Source of the DNA: Sciurus carolinensis
Taxonomy: Eukaryota > Chordata > Mammalia > Rodentia > Sciuridae
NCBI RefSeq assembly: GCF_902686445.1
Contig: NC_062222.1
Coordinates: forward strand, 38,563,792 to 38,627,791
Length of the DNA stretch: 64,000 nucleotides
Direction of reading: 5' to 3'
Position 1 is the first letter of the stretch. The number at the start of each line of letters is the position of its first letter. Both the position numbers and the translations under genes were made by a program. Positions 23,616 through 35,044 of the stretch are shown here, piece after piece. The notes beneath the pieces are model-generated. The model was not told the origin of the DNA. It saw nothing but the letters and a program-made list of their open reading frames with translations, and searched no databases.

Positions 23616-24662
23616 ATGAGAAAACAAGGGAAGAAAATGTCCCAAACAAACCTAGATACTACATCAATAAAACCCAATGACAGCAGAGCAGAAGAAATGT
23701 CAGAAAGGGAGTTCAGAATGTACGTAATTAAAACGATCAGGGAAGCTAATGAGGAGATGAAAGAGCAAATGCAGGCATTGAAGGAGGAGATGAAAGAGCA
23801 AATGCAGGCATTAAATGATCGCACCAATCAACAGTTAAAAGACCAAATACGGGAAGCAAGAGATCATTTCAATAAAGAGTTAGAGATACTGAAAAAAAAC
23901 CAAACTGAAATCCTTGAAATGAAGGAAACAATAAACCAAGTTAAAAACTCCATAGAAAGCATAACCAATAGGATAGAACACCTGGAAGACAGAACCTCAG
24001 ACATTGAAGACAAAATATTTAACCTTGAAAACAAAGTGGAACAAACAGAGAAGATGGTAAGAAATCATGAACAGAATCTCCAAGAACTATGGGATATCAT
24101 GAAAAGGCCAAATTTGAGAATTATTGGGATTGAGGAAGGCTTAGAGAAACAAACCAAAGGAATGAACAATCTATTCAATGAAATAATAACAGAAAATTTC
24201 CCAAATCTGAAGAACGAAATGGAAAACCAAGTACAAGAGGCTTATAGAACTCCAAACATACAAAATTACAACAGACCCACACCAAGGCACATTATTATGA
24301 AAATACCTAACATACAAAATAAAGACAGAATTTTAAAGGCCGCGAGAGAAAAGAATCAAATTACATTCAGAGGGAAACCAATAAGAATATCAGCAGATTT
24401 TTCAATCCAGACCCTAAAAGCTAGAAGGGCCTGGAACAACATATACCAAGCCCTGAAAGAAAATGGATGCCAACCAAGAATCTTATACCCAGCAAAACTT
24501 ACCTTCAAATTTGACGATGAAATAAGATCCTTCCATGATAAACAAAAGCTAAAGGAATTTACAAAAAGAAAGCCAGCATTACAGAACATTCTCAGCAAAA
24601 TATTCCATGAGGAAGAGATGAAAAACAACGATGCAAATCAGCAACAGGAGGCGCTAGCCTAA
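23616..24662 (+). CDS. L1 ORF1 protein, intact
   Basis: 348 codons from ATG at 23616 to TAA. ORF1p is the trimeric RNA-binding chaperone of the L1 ribonucleoprotein. It shows a Lys/Ser-rich N-terminus, a long coiled coil (about residues 30-155, heptads rich in Glu, Lys, Ile and Leu), an RRM beginning near MKRPNLRIIGIEEG (about 162), and a C-terminal domain with KAAREKNQITFRGKPIRISA. The segment EEMKEQMQALK occurs twice in tandem in the coiled coil (DNA about 23752-23817); the older copy at 56217 has it once. No stop or frameshift is seen. A second in-frame Met follows at residue 8. Confidence 0.96.
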   Translation: MRKQGKKMSQTNLDTTSIKPNDSRAEEMSEREFRMYVIKTIREANEEMKEQMQALKEEMKEQMQALNDRTNQQLKDQIREARDHFNKELEILKKNQTEILEMKETINQVKNSIESITNRIEHLEDRTSDIEDKIFNLENKVEQTEKMVRNHEQNLQELWDIMKRPNLRIIGIEEGLEKQTKGMNNLFNEIITENFPNLKNEMENQVQEAYRTPNIQNYNRPTPRHIIMKIPNIQNKDRILKAAREKNQITFRGKPIRISADFSIQTLKARRAWNNIYQALKENGCQPRILYPAKLTFKFDDEIRSFHDKQKLKEFTKRKPALQNILSKIFHEEEMKNNDANQQQEALA

Positions 24663-24693
24663 AGGAATAGCCAAATAAAGGAGAAACCAAATC

Positions 24694-27600
24694 ATGTCAA
24701 AAACAAATATGAGTCAATTGACTGGGAATACAAATCATATCACAATAATAACCCTGAATGTTAATGGCCTGAATTCATCAATCAAAAGACACAGACTGGC
24801 AGATTGGATTAAAAAGAAAAATCCAACAATATGCTGCCTGCAAGAGACACATCTCATAGAAAGAGACACCCATAGACTAAAGGTGAAAGGATGGGGAAAA
24901 ACATACCATGCACACGGACACAGCAAAAAAGCTGGAGTATCCATCCTCATCTCAGATAATGTGGACTTCAAACCAAAACTAGTCAGAAGGGATAAAGAAG
25001 GACATTACATGCTGCTTAAGGGAAGCATAAATCAGCAAGACATAACAATCATAAATATCTATGCCCCGAACATTGGCTCATCCACGTACGTCAAACAAAT
25101 CCTTCTCAATTCCAGAAATCAAATAGACCACAACACAATAATACTAGGCGATTTTAACACACCTCTCTCACCACTGGATAGATCGTCCAAACAAAAATTG
25201 AATAAAGAAACTATAGATCTCAACAACACAATCAGCAATTTAGACTTAACGGACATATATAGAATATACCATCCAACAAAGAATGAATACACTTTCTTCT
25301 CAGCAGCACATGGATCCTTCTCTAAAATAGACCATATTTTATGCCACAAAGCTACTGTTAGTAAATACAAGAAGATAGAGATACTACCTTGTACTCTATC
25401 AGATCATAATGGATTGAAATTAGAAATAAATGACAGAATAAAAAACAGAAACTTCTCCAATACCTGGAGACTAAATAATACACTATTATATGATGAATGG
25501 ATAACAGAAGACATCAGGAGGGAAATAAAAAAATTCTTAGAAGTAAACGAGAACAAAGACACATCATATCAAAATCTCTGGGACACTATGAAAGCAGTAC
25601 TTAGAGGAAGATTTATTTCATGGGGTGCATTCAAAAAAAGAAGTAGAAATCAACAAATAAACGAGTTAACACTACAGCTCAAAGCACTAGAAAAAGAAGA
25701 GCAGACCAATACCAAAAGTAGTAGAAGGCAGGAAATAGTTAAAATCAGAGCCGAAATCAACGAAATCGAAACAAAAGAAACAATCGGAAAAATTAATAAA
25801 ATAAATAGTTGGTTCTTTGAAAAAATAAATAAAATTGATAAACCCTTAGCCACACTAACAAAGAGAAAGAGGGAGAAAACTCAAATTACTAAAATTCGGA
25901 ATGAACAAGGAAACATCACAACAGACACGAGTGAAATACAAGACATAATTAGAAGCTATTTCGAAAATCTATACTCCAACAAAACAGAAAACCTTGAAGA
26001 CATCAACAAATTTCTAGAGACATATGAACTACCTAAACTGAACGAGGAGGACATACACAACTTAAATAAACCAATTTCAAGCAATGAAATAGAAGAGGTC
26101 ATCAAAAGCCTACCAACAAAGAAAAGTCCAGGACCAGATGGGTTCTCAGCCGAGTTCTATAAAACCTTTAAAGAAGAGCTCATTCCAATACTCCTCAAAC
26201 TATTCCATGAAATAGAAGAGGAGGGAACCCTACCAAACTCGTTCTATGAAGCCAATATCACCCTGATACCTAAACCAGACAGAGACACATCAAGGAAAGA
26301 AAATTTCAGACCAATATCCTTAATGAACATCGATGCAAAAATTCTCAACAAAATTTTAGCAAATCGCATACAAATATATATTAAAAAAATAGTGCACCAC
26401 GATCAAGTGGGTTTTATCCCAGGGATGCAAGGTTGGTTCAACATTCGGAAATCAATAAATGTCATTCACCATATCAACAGACTTAAAGTTAAGAATCACA
26501 TGATTATTTCAATAGATGCAGAAAAAGCATTTGATAAAATACAGCATCCCTTCATGCTCAAAACACTAGAAAAAATTGGGGTAATGGGAACATTCCTAAA
26601 CATTATAAAGGCCATCTATGCTAAGCCCATGGCTAATATCATTCTAAATGGTGAAAAACTGAAAGCGTTCCCCCTAAAAACTGGAACAAGGCAGGGATGC
26701 CCTCTTTCACCGCTTCTATTCAACATCGTCCTTGAGACTCTAGCCAGAGCAATCAGACAAACCAAAGAAATTAAAGGGATACGAATAGGAAAAGAAGAAC
26801 TCAAACTATCCCTGTTCGCTGATGACATGATTATATATTTAGAGGAACCTGGAAATTCCACCAGAAAACTTTTAGAACTCATAAGTGAATTCAGTAAAGT
26901 AGCAGGTTACAAGATCAATGCTCATAAATCCAATGCATTTTTATACATAAGTGATGAATCTTCAGAAAGAGAAATTAGGAAAACTACTCCATTCACAATA
27001 GCATCGAAAAAAATAAAATACTTGGGAATCAATCTCACAAAAGAGGTGAAAGACCTCTACAATGAGAACTACAGAACACTAAAGAAAGAAATTCAAGAAA
27101 ACCTTAGAAGATGGAAAGATCTCCCATGTTCCTGGATAGGCAGAATTAATATCGTCAAAATGGCTATACTACCTAAAGTTCTATACAGATTCAATGCAAT
27201 TCCAATTAAAATCCCAATGATGTACCTTGCAGAAATAGAGCAAGCAATTATGAAATTCATCTGGAAGAATAAAAAACCTAGAATAGCTAAAGCAATCCTC
27301 AGTAGCAAGAGCGAAGCAGGGGGTATTGCAATACCAGATCTTCAACTCTACTACAAAGCAATAGTAACAAAAACGGCATGGTATTGGTACCAAAATAGAC
27401 AGGTAGATCAATGGTACAGAATAGAGGACATGGACACAAACCCAAATAAATACAATTTTCTCATACTAGACAAAGGTTCCAACAATATGCAATGGAGAAA
27501 AGATAGCCTCTTCAACAAATGGTGCTGGGAAAACTGGAAAACTATATGCAATAGAATGAAACTAAACCCCTATCTCTCACCCTACACAAAACTCAACTCA

Positions 27601-28542
27601 AAATGGATCAAGGACCTCGGAATCAGACCAGAGACCCTGCATCTTATAGAAGAAAAAGTAGGTCCAAATCTTCAACTTGTTGGCTCAGGATCAGATTTCC
27701 TTAACAGGACTCCCATAGCACAAGAAATAAAAGCAAGAATAAACAACTGGGATAGATTCAAACTAAAAAGCTTTCTCTCAGCAAAGGAAACTATCAGAAA
27801 TGTGAAGAGAGAGCCTACAGAGTGGGAGAATATCTTTGCCAACCATACCTCAGATAGAGCGCTAATTTCCAGAATCTATAAAGAACTCAAAAAACTCTAC
27901 ACGAAGAATACAAATAATCCAATCAACAAATGGGCTAAGGAAATGAACAGACACTTCACAGAAGAAGATGTACAAGTAATCACCAGATATATGAAAAAAT
28001 GTTCAACATCCCTAGTAATAAGGGAAATGCAAATCAAAACCACCCTAAGATTTCATCTCACCCCAATTAGAATGGCGATTATCAAGAATACAAGCAACAA
28101 TAGGTGTTGGCGAGGATGTGGTGAAAAAGGAACACTCATACATTGCTGGTGGGGTTGCAAATTAGTGCAACCACTCTGGAAAGCAGTGTGGAGATTCCTC
28201 AGAAAGCTTGGAATGGAAACACCATTTGACCCAGCTATCCCACTCCTTGGCCTATACCCAAAGGACTTAAAATCAGCATACTACAGAGATACAGCCACAT
28301 CAATGTTCATTGCTGCTCAATTCACCATAGCCAGATTGTGGAACCAACCTAGATGCCCTTCAGTTGATGAATGGATAAAGAAACTGTGGCATATTTATAC
28401 AATGGAATATTACTCCGCAATGAAGAATGATAAAATTATGGCATTTGTAGGCAAATGGTCGAAATTGGAGAATATCATGCTAAGTGAGATAAGCCAATCT
28501 CAAAAAACTAAAGGACAAATGATCTCGCTGATAAGCGGATGA
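24694..28542 (+). CDS. L1 ORF2 protein, intact endonuclease-reverse transcriptase
   Basis: 1282 codons from ATG to TGA, 31 nt after the ORF1 stop and in another frame. The N-terminal APE-type endonuclease has [28 protein letters not shown] and SDHNGL, so all recognisable catalytic Asn, Glu, Asp and His positions are present. The reverse transcriptase has [49 protein letters not shown] and the catalytic FADD at residues 708-711. Near residues 1138-1156 is the Cys-rich motif [18 protein letters not shown]. Length is as expected for mammalian L1. It nicks target DNA and primes cDNA synthesis from the 3' hydroxyl. Confidence 0.97.
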   Translation: MSKTNMSQLTGNTNHITIITLNVNGLNSSIKRHRLADWIKKKNPTICCLQETHLIERDTHRLKVKGWGKTYHAHGHSKKAGVSILISDNVDFKPKLVRRDKEGHYMLLKGSINQQDITIINIYAPNIGSSTYVKQILLNSRNQIDHNTIILGDFNTPLSPLDRSSKQKLNKETIDLNNTISNLDLTDIYRIYHPTKNEYTFFSAAHGSFSKIDHILCHKATVSKYKKIEILPCTLSDHNGLKLEINDRIKNRNFSNTWRLNNTLLYDEWITEDIRREIKKFLEVNENKDTSYQNLWDTMKAVLRGRFISWGAFKKRSRNQQINELTLQLKALEKEEQTNTKSSRRQEIVKIRAEINEIETKETIGKINKINSWFFEKINKIDKPLATLTKRKREKTQITKIRNEQGNITTDTSEIQDIIRSYFENLYSNKTENLEDINKFLETYELPKLNEEDIHNLNKPISSNEIEEVIKSLPTKKSPGPDGFSAEFYKTFKEELIPILLKLFHEIEEEGTLPNSFYEANITLIPKPDRDTSRKENFRPISLMNIDAKILNKILANRIQIYIKKIVHHDQVGFIPGMQGWFNIRKSINVIHHINRLKVKNHMIISIDAEKAFDKIQHPFMLKTLEKIGVMGTFLNIIKAIYAKPMANIILNGEKLKAFPLKTGTRQGCPLSPLLFNIVLETLARAIRQTKEIKGIRIGKEELKLSLFADDMIIYLEEPGNSTRKLLELISEFSKVAGYKINAHKSNAFLYISDESSEREIRKTTPFTIASKKIKYLGINLTKEVKDLYNENYRTLKKEIQENLRRWKDLPCSWIGRINIVKMAILPKVLYRFNAIPIKIPMMYLAEIEQAIMKFIWKNKKPRIAKAILSSKSEAGGIAIPDLQLYYKAIVTKTAWYWYQNRQVDQWYRIEDMDTNPNKYNFLILDKGSNNMQWRKDSLFNKWCWENWKTICNRMKLNPYLSPYTKLNSKWIKDLGIRPETLHLIEEKVGPNLQLVGSGSDFLNRTPIAQEIKARINNWDRFKLKSFLSAKETIRNVKREPTEWENIFANHTSDRALISRIYKELKKLYTKNTNNPINKWAKEMNRHFTEEDVQVITRYMKKCSTSLVIREMQIKTTLRFHLTPIRMAIIKNTSNNRCWRGCGEKGTLIHCWWGCKLVQPLWKAVWRFLRKLGMETPFDPAIPLLGLYPKDLKSAYYRDTATSMFIAAQFTIARLWNQPRCPSVDEWIKKLWHIYTMEYYSAMKNDKIMAFVGKWSKLENIMLSEISQSQKTKGQMISLISG

Positions 28543-28773
28543 GGACATATAATGGGGGGTGGGAGGGGCTAGCATTAGGTTTAGGGTTAGGTTTAGAGTT
28601 AGGCTAAGGAGAGCAGTAAGAATGAAGGAAAGAAGGACTGTGTAGAGGGAAAAGAGGGGTGGGAGGGGTGGGAGGGGTGGGAGGGGTGGGGGGGAGGGGA
28701 AAAATATAATAAACATCATTACCCTATGTAAACGTAAAAAAAATAAATAAATAAAAAAAAAAAAAAAAAAAAA
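28543..28773 (+). repeat. L1 3' UTR with telomere-like and G-quadruplex tracts
   Basis: After ORF2 come a TTAGGG-like stretch (28574-28603, GGTTTAGGGTTAGGTTTAGA), a polypurine tract of repeated GGGTGGGAGG units (28653-28699) able to form G-quadruplexes, the polyadenylation signal AATAAA at 28708-28713, and an A tract ending at 28773. Confidence 0.9.
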
Positions 28774-28991
28774 GAAAATGAAAGAGAGACCAGTTGGATA
28801 GAAGAAAGGGAGCAGGGGGAGAGAAGAAGGAAGTGTAGGTACTTGGGAATGAAACTGATCAAATTGTGTCATGTGCATGTATGAATATGCCACAATGACA
28901 CCCGCTATTCTATATAATTATTTTGCACCAATAATTTTTTTCAGTTAACACCCTTAATGTATATTCTAAGCAATAAAACAAGATATAATGT

Positions 28992-28992
<1 letters not shown>
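28774..28992 (+). mobile_element. L1 3' transduction (from an old L1 3' end)
   Basis: This 219-bp segment lies between the L1's own poly(A) and a second poly(A), inside the target-site duplications. It has its own AATAAA (28972-28977), 15 nt before the second tail. It resembles old L1 3' UTR sequence (compare GAAACTGATCAAATTGTGTC with 30597-30617), so the parent element probably sat just upstream of an old L1 tail and was read through. Confidence 0.88.
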
Positions 28993-29025
<33 letters not shown>

Positions 29026-29945
29026 AGGGATTAAACCAGAAGTGGTGAAACTGTTATACAAGGGCATAGGGTCAAAACTCTAATACGTTGGTCCAGGCAC
29101 CAATTGCATTAACAATATCCCCAAAGCTCAAGAAATAAAACCAAAATTATATAAATGGGATGGCATCAAATTAAAAAACTGCATAGCAAAGGAAACAATT
29201 AAGATCACAAAGAGAGAACTCACAGAATGAGAGAAATCTTTGCTCTTCAGACAGAGACTAATATCCAGAATATATAAAGAACTGAAAACAACATTAAAAA
29301 AATTTAAAACACACATACAAAACCAAAGTATATCAAATAACCCAATCAATAAAAGGCAAATGAATTAAACAAATATTTCTTAAAAGGAAAAATAAAAAAT
29401 GACCAGCAGATATATGAAAAATGTTGAACATCCTTAGCAATAAGGGAAATGCAAATCTAAATGTCATTGTGATTTTATCTCACTCCAGTAAGAACAGCAA
29501 TCATCAAGAATACAAATAATAATAAATACTGGTGAGGATGTGGGGGAAAAGATATATTCATACATTGTTGGTGGGACTAGAAATTAGTATAATCACCTTG
29601 GAAAGCATATTGGGATTCCTCAAAAGTCTAAGAATGAAACCACCATATGACCCAACTTTCCCACTCCTTGTTATTAATCAAAAAGTACTAAAATCAGCAT
29701 ACTATACTGATATATGAATATCAAGGTTTATAGCAGCACAATTCACAATTGCCACATTATGGAATCAACCCAGGTAACTGTCAACAGACTGAATATTAAA
29801 AATGTGGTATATATACATGACATATATACAATGGAGATTTTCTATCATAAAAAAAGGAATTGTGCCATCTTCTGGTAAATTACTGGAACTACAGAACATC
29901 TCATTGAAAGAAATGAAAGTTTAACTTAAAAAGTTGCATATTTTT

Positions 29946-30314
29946 GTTTAGATTTAACAATATTTGTTTTATGTTCTACTTATGGCCCATGCTGGCAGAT
30001 GTTCTGTGTGCACCTGAGGAGATTGTGGTTTGTCTTTTGGTTGGATAAATTGTTCTCTATATGTCTGTTTTGTTCATTTGGTCTGAAGTGTTCTTCAACT
30101 TCAATGTTTTTTTTATCAATTTTCTGTCTGGATTAGGTGTCCATTATTGAAAGTGGCATATTGAAATTTCCCACTATTATTATATTGCAATGTCTCTGAT
30201 TCTTTAGATTTCTTAATATTTGCTTTGTATATTTATGGACTCCACTGTCAGGTACATATATATTTACAATCGTCATATCCTCTTGAGTAAAATTGACCTC
30301 CTCTTTATTACCAA
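29946..30314. mobile_element. nested insertion with target-site duplication
   Basis: The sequence AAAAAGTTGCATATTTTT occurs at 29928-29945 and 30315-30332, and the L1 reads continuously once this segment is removed. The insert (TGTCCATTATTGAAAGTGGC, TTAATATTTGCTTTGTATAT) resembles an antisense fragment of an old L1. That identity is from memory and uncertain. Confidence 0.6.
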
Positions 30315-30483
30315 AAAAAGTTGCATATTTTTTCTCATATGCAGATGCTAGAGAAAAATAAGAATTAAAAAAGGAAAGGGGATCCTAGGAAAATGAAAGA
30401 GGAACAGAGTTGCCGAGGATAGGAATTGAAGGGGAGGGAGTGTGGATGGCAAAGTGGATGAACTACTGAATGAAACTGACCAG

Positions 30484-30588
30484 AAGAAATAACTCGTTCT
30501 GGAGAGTGCTGGTCTAGCATGCACAAGGACCACGGTTCGAATCCCCGGCCCCACAGGCGGGAAAAAATTAAAAAAAAAAAAAACAAAC
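30484..30588 (+). repeat. tRNA-like SINE with poly(A)
   Basis: It has a perfect B-box GGTTCGAATCC near 30534 and an A-rich tail, and is flanked by GAAACTGACCA copies near 30473 and 30598. It is the same family as 1060-1148. Confidence 0.75.
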
Positions 30589-30699
30589 TCTTTGAAGAAA
30601 CTGACCAAACTGTGTCACAATAATGTATGAATGTTTCACAATAAATGCTACATTCATCTGTTAGGTACCAATTACAAAAAAAAAAAAAAAAAATACAAA

Positions 30700-31095
30700 G
30701 AAAATCAATATATGAAGGGGAGATGGGGGAAGAAGGAAGGGAGAGAAAGTGAAAGTAAAGGGGATTGAATCCAGGGGTGCTTAACCACGAGCCACAACCC
30801 CAATCCTTTTTTTTTTATAATTTTTATTTAGTGGTAGGGTCTTTCTAAGTTGCTTAGGGCCTTGCCAAGTTGCTGAGACTGGCTTTGAACTCATGATCGT
30901 CATGCCTCAGACCCCCAACCCTATCCTCACCCCACCCCACTGTGCCACTAAATTTCAGACAAGTGTCACTCACTGTGCCTGGCTAAGGAATGGGAATTGT
31001 AATGGAGCAAATTATATTACAAGCATATATAAGTATGTCAAAATGAACTTCCCTATATCCATAATTATAGAGCACTAATAAAAATGAAAAAAAAG
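30700..31095 (+). mobile_element. old L1 3' end carrying a SINE
   Basis: Purine-rich 3' UTR sequence before, and CAAATTATATTACAAGCATA to GAGCACTAATAAAAATGAAA after, an inserted minus-strand SINE at 30756-30990. It has the same old L1 3' end type as the transduced segment. Confidence 0.6.
30756..30990 (-). repeat. B1-ID composite SINE
   Basis: The plus strand shows the reverse complement: GGGGATTGAATCCAGGGGTG, CTTAACCACGAGCCACAACC, then GTTGCTGAGACTGGCTTTGA and CTGTGCCTGGCT. Confidence 0.8.
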
Positions 31096-31827
31096 TTTGA
31101 CCTTCTTGTATATATATAAATACTTGTTTTTTATAAAAACAAAAAGCAAAAGGTAAATGGTAAATGCTATATGCACTACCATTTATGAGAAAAACAGATA
31201 CTACTTATAAACCTGTAGCTAAGAGAAGGATATGAGAATGTATACTTTCCAACATCAACCCTGTGCTTCTGTTAAGTTCCAGGTATGGGGATGCACGAAT
31301 CAGTACCAAGAAGATTAAGGAGCAAAACATAGGTTGTAGTGTAAAAGTTATTGACAATGCCATAATTATTCTTTTTCTTTTGAAAAGGTCAGAGGAGGGC
31401 TAAAGAAATAGGTACATATAAAAAGTTGTTTTTATTATGAAAGAAGCTTTTCATGTCCATGGAACTTAGCTCAAATTCACAAATATGTATCTGATCATCC
31501 TGTTTTTTGCCACTCTGCCTGTTTATGAGGCGCAAATATGAATATGATACTCACACTTTTAAGTTTTGTTCATGAAAATATTCAAAATTCAAAAGGAAGA
31601 AAAAACAAATCTCCTTTCCACCACTCTCCCAGTTTTGTTTTAGTATCCTTCCAGGTAACCAGCCTCAAAAGCTTTAGTATATCTACAAATCACATGAAAA
31701 TTTTCTAAATGTTCTGGTAACTAGGCTATGCTCAGATATTATGATTTTATATATTTTTAGGGGGCGCTGGTACTTTCGTTTTAGAGAATCATCTCTATAG
31801 GTCCTAATGCTGATTGCCATCAGAATA

Positions 31828-32455
31828 CAATTTGAGGATTAGTGCAACCATTCTGGAAAAATGGAGATCCTGCAAAAAACTAGGAATGGATCACCATATG
31901 TCCCACCTATCCCATTCCTCAGAGTTTATTCAAAAGAAAGAAAATGAGCATACTATAGTCATACAGCCACATCAGTGAGGCAGGACAATTCACAGTAGTC
32001 AATTATGGAACCAGCCTAGACGCCTGTCAATAAATTAGTGGATTAATTCAGCCATAAAGAAGAATAATATTATGGCATTTGCAAATACATGGATGGAATT
32101 GGAGAATATCATGCTAAGTGAAATAAGTCAAGCCCAAAAAACCAAAGGCTGAATGTATTCCCTGATAAGTGGAGAATGATATATAATGAGGGTGGGGGGT
32201 GGGGAATGAGAGAATAATGGGGGGGAACTTTAGAATATGTAGAAGTAAATGAGAGGGAGGGGGTATGAAAAATGGTGGAATGAGACAGACATCATTACCC
32301 TATGTACATGTATGATTACACAAATGGTATGAATCTACATTGTGTACAACCATAGCAACGAAATGATGTACCCCATTTGTGTACAATGAATCAAAATACA
32401 GTCTGTTAAAAATTAAAAGCTAAAATAAAAAAGAGAAAAAAAATTAAAATGAAAA
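31828..32455 (+). mobile_element. 5'-truncated L1 3' end
   Basis: ORF2 C-terminal sequence (GCAACCATTCTGGAAAAATG, GGATTAATTCAGCCATAAAG), then 3' UTR with TACCCTATGTACATGTATGA and CCCCATTTGTGTACAATGAA, and an A-rich tail. Diverged and non-coding. Confidence 0.85.
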
Positions 32456-32599
32456 ATCTGAATATCACATAGATTACATTTCTATACAAATACAATTTTG
32501 TCTGCAATAAAATTAATATTTTAAAGACCATACAACCCTTAATTTTGATTCATTTGCTTTATGTTCTGCTCTCATTAGCTATTTAATAAATCTGTTGAC

Positions 32600-33165
32600 A
32601 ACACACACACACACACAAAGAAAATGTGACATATACACACAATGGAGTTCTACTCAGCCATAAAGAAGAATGAAATTATGGCATTTGCCAGTAAATGGAT
32701 GAAACTGGAGAATATCATGCTAAGTGAAATTAACCAGACTCAGAAAATCAATAGCTGAATGTTTTCTCTCATATGTGGAAGCTAGAGCAAAATAAGGGGG
32801 GAAAAAAGTGGGGCTTGGATATTATACAGGTGATAGGGAAGATCAGAGGAGTAGGAAGAGATCAAGAAGTGGAGAAGATGGACATTAAAGAGGAAATGCA
32901 AAATGAATTTGATGAAATTAGCTATGGGCGTGCATAAATATGCCACAGTGAATTCCTCCTTTATGTAATGAAAGGAATACTAGTACAGTAGATAAAGGAG
33001 ACTAGGGGGAGAAAGGAGTGAAGGGAAATACGGGTGAGCACCAGAGACTGAAATGGAGTAAATCAGATTCCATGCATTATGATTTTGTAAAAATGAACCT
33101 ATTATGTATAACCATAAATATTAATAAAATAATTAATTGTAAAATAATATAATTTGAGGAAAACT
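32600..33165 (+). mobile_element. 5'-truncated L1 3' end (older type)
   Basis: It starts after a CA run with TACACACAATGGAGTTCTAC and CTCAGCCATAAAGAAGAATG, and continues to GGAGAATATCATGCTAAGTG and a purine-rich 3' UTR. Confidence 0.8.
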
Positions 33166-33203
33166 AGCTAAACCTAAGTTTTCACATAGAAATGTTTATT
33201 TCC

Positions 33204-33483
33204 TTTAGTTTTTTGAGATTGGCTTATCTCACTTAGCATGATATTCTCCAATTTCGACCATTTGCCTACAAATGCCATAATTTTAGTGGGACGGGCTAGC
33301 ATTAGGTTTAGGGTTAGGTTTAGAGTTAGGCTAAGGAGAGCGGTAAGAATGAAGGAAAGAAGGACTGTGTAGAGGGAAAAGAGGGGTGGGAGGGGTGGGA
33401 GGGGTGGGAGGGGTAGGGGGGAGGGGAAAAATAAAATAAACATCATTACCCTATGTAAACGTAAAAAAATAAATAAAAAAAAA
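33204..33483. mobile_element. very young twin-primed (5'-inverted) L1 insertion
   Basis: The 82 nt at 33204-33285 are the reverse complement of positions 28431-28512 of the intact L1. From 33286 the sequence runs forward, matching 28559 onward to the poly(A). The 46 nt between (28513-28558) are missing. A 16-bp target-site duplication AGAAATGTTTATTTCC lies at 33188-33203 and 33484-33499. The forward part differs from the intact L1 at only a handful of sites. Confidence 0.93.
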
Positions 33484-34819
33484 AGAAATGTTTATTTCCC
33501 ATTGAAATGCATGTTTATTTTCATAAAAATTCAGATCATCAGAGCCACTAGTTGTTCTGTGGTCCTATTTACTGTATTTTAAAAAAACTTCATAGACAAT
33601 TTTGAAGAAAACTTCTAGAACAACAACTTTTGTTGTCCTGAACGTAGAGCTGTCCTTTACACAATTAAAACCTTGGTAAGTGCCCTTTTGTAGACTTCAG
33701 TACTGTTGACAGATGTGTGGAGATGAACAGAACATACTTAAAAATTTCATTGATATAGATATGTGCAGTTGGCTTCTAATTTCCTTTTAATCCAATGCTT
33801 TTTGTGAAAGCAAAATTCTTCTTTATTTCTACCTCTATCTCAGATGTATATTACTCTGTCTATTTAAAAGACTAGCTTTCATGTTCAATTTTACTTTTAT
33901 TTCACAGCATTTCATAGGTTGTTTGGCAGAGGACAAGTATACTGTAACTTACTTTCTATTCTTTATTCTTCTTGTCTTGGATTCCACAGAAATATTCTTT
34001 AGGGGAAAATAAGTTTATTTTTATGATGCAATGATCAAACTCTGGAAGTTTTGGTTTTCTCATCATGAAAAATATGAACTCCATCACATGAGCACATTTC
34101 TTTTTGGAAAATAAGTAAAAATTTCCGAAAAGAAAGTTCATTCTAATGATACCCTGGGCCTGTCTCCTATAATTTCCTGGTGCCAACCTTCAAATGTTCT
34201 TCATTATTTTTTGAATTAATTTGTATCATCTTAAGTTACACATGGTCCCCAGTTTACCTTTTCAATCTTATTATATATATTTTTGTGCCCTGAGCAAATG
34301 ACCAACTTCTCTGGTTTGCTGCTCTCTAGTGTTCCCTGGGCATTTCTACCCCATGACTTTGTTTAGTATCCAATAGCATCACATTCTTTTGTTGTTGTTT
34401 TTCCAGATCTCTCTAGGCAAAGACAATGTTTTAAAAATTTTGAGCCCTAGAGCAAACTAGTTGTGTCTCTCTGACATTTTCCTAACCTGAATTATATTAA
34501 ACTTTTTAAAAACACTAGTTTTATTTATCTCTAGGTTGTAAGGTTCTTAGAGGCTGGCACGGAGCCTTTCAACTTTATTGTCTGAACTGCCTATGATATG
34601 TTCCTTGAACTGGCACCAATAACTTTATTTGTAAAAGTGGGAATTCTAAAGACATTTTTTTTCCAGTACTGGTTATTCTGGATTCATTCTGGTAATATTT
34701 TACTATCATCAACTTTGTTAGCCTCCTCAATGATTTATTTTCATCTTCTTTAACTTTATCCCCATTCACTCTGTATTCCTCTCCCTGAATTCTGCCTCCC
34801 AAGTCTACACTTATTTTCT

Positions 34820-34962
34820 TTTTTAAAATATTTTTTAGTTGTTGATGGACCTTTATTTTATTCACTTATATGTGGTGCTGAGAATCAAACCCAGTGTATC
34901 ACAAAAGATAGGCAGGTGCTCTGTTACTCTCTATTACTGAGCCACAACCCCACTTATTTTAT
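34820..34962 (-). repeat. ID-type SINE (sciurid long form)
   Basis: The plus strand shows TTTTTAGTTGTTGATGGACC, TATGTGGTGCTGAGAATCAA and TACTGAGCCACAACCCC, the reverse complement of a tRNA-derived SINE common in squirrel genomes as I recall it. Confidence 0.7.
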
Positions 34963-35044
34963 TCCCACTCCTTTCCTCTCTTTTCTGTTAAACCTCATTC
35001 ATTTGTAAATAAACTATATACTTTTGTCTTTGACTTTGATCTGC

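Larger units (their letters stand above)
21298..29017 (+). mobile_element. young full-length L1 with intact ORFs and 3' transduction
   Basis: A 7.7-kb insertion bounded by 15-bp target-site duplications (21283-21297, 29018-29032). It contains tandem 5' monomers, ORF1 (348 residues), a 31-nt spacer, ORF2 (1282 residues), a G-rich 3' UTR, a first poly(A) ending at 28773, 219 bp of non-body sequence, and a second poly(A). Both ORFs are uninterrupted, and the monomers differ from each other at only a few sites, so the insertion looks recent and may be retrotransposition-competent. It lies antisense to the NDST gene, inside its intron, and it split an older L1. Confidence 0.95.
29018..30692 (+). 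mobile_element. older L1 fragment, right part
   Basis: Continuation of 20752-21297 after the young L1. It carries ORF2 C-terminal sequence with many stops (GAACATCCTTAGCAATAAGG, ATTGTTGGTGGGACTAGAAA), then 3' UTR and poly(A) near 30676-30692. It is further interrupted by insertions at 29946-30314 and 30484-30588. Confidence 0.85.
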
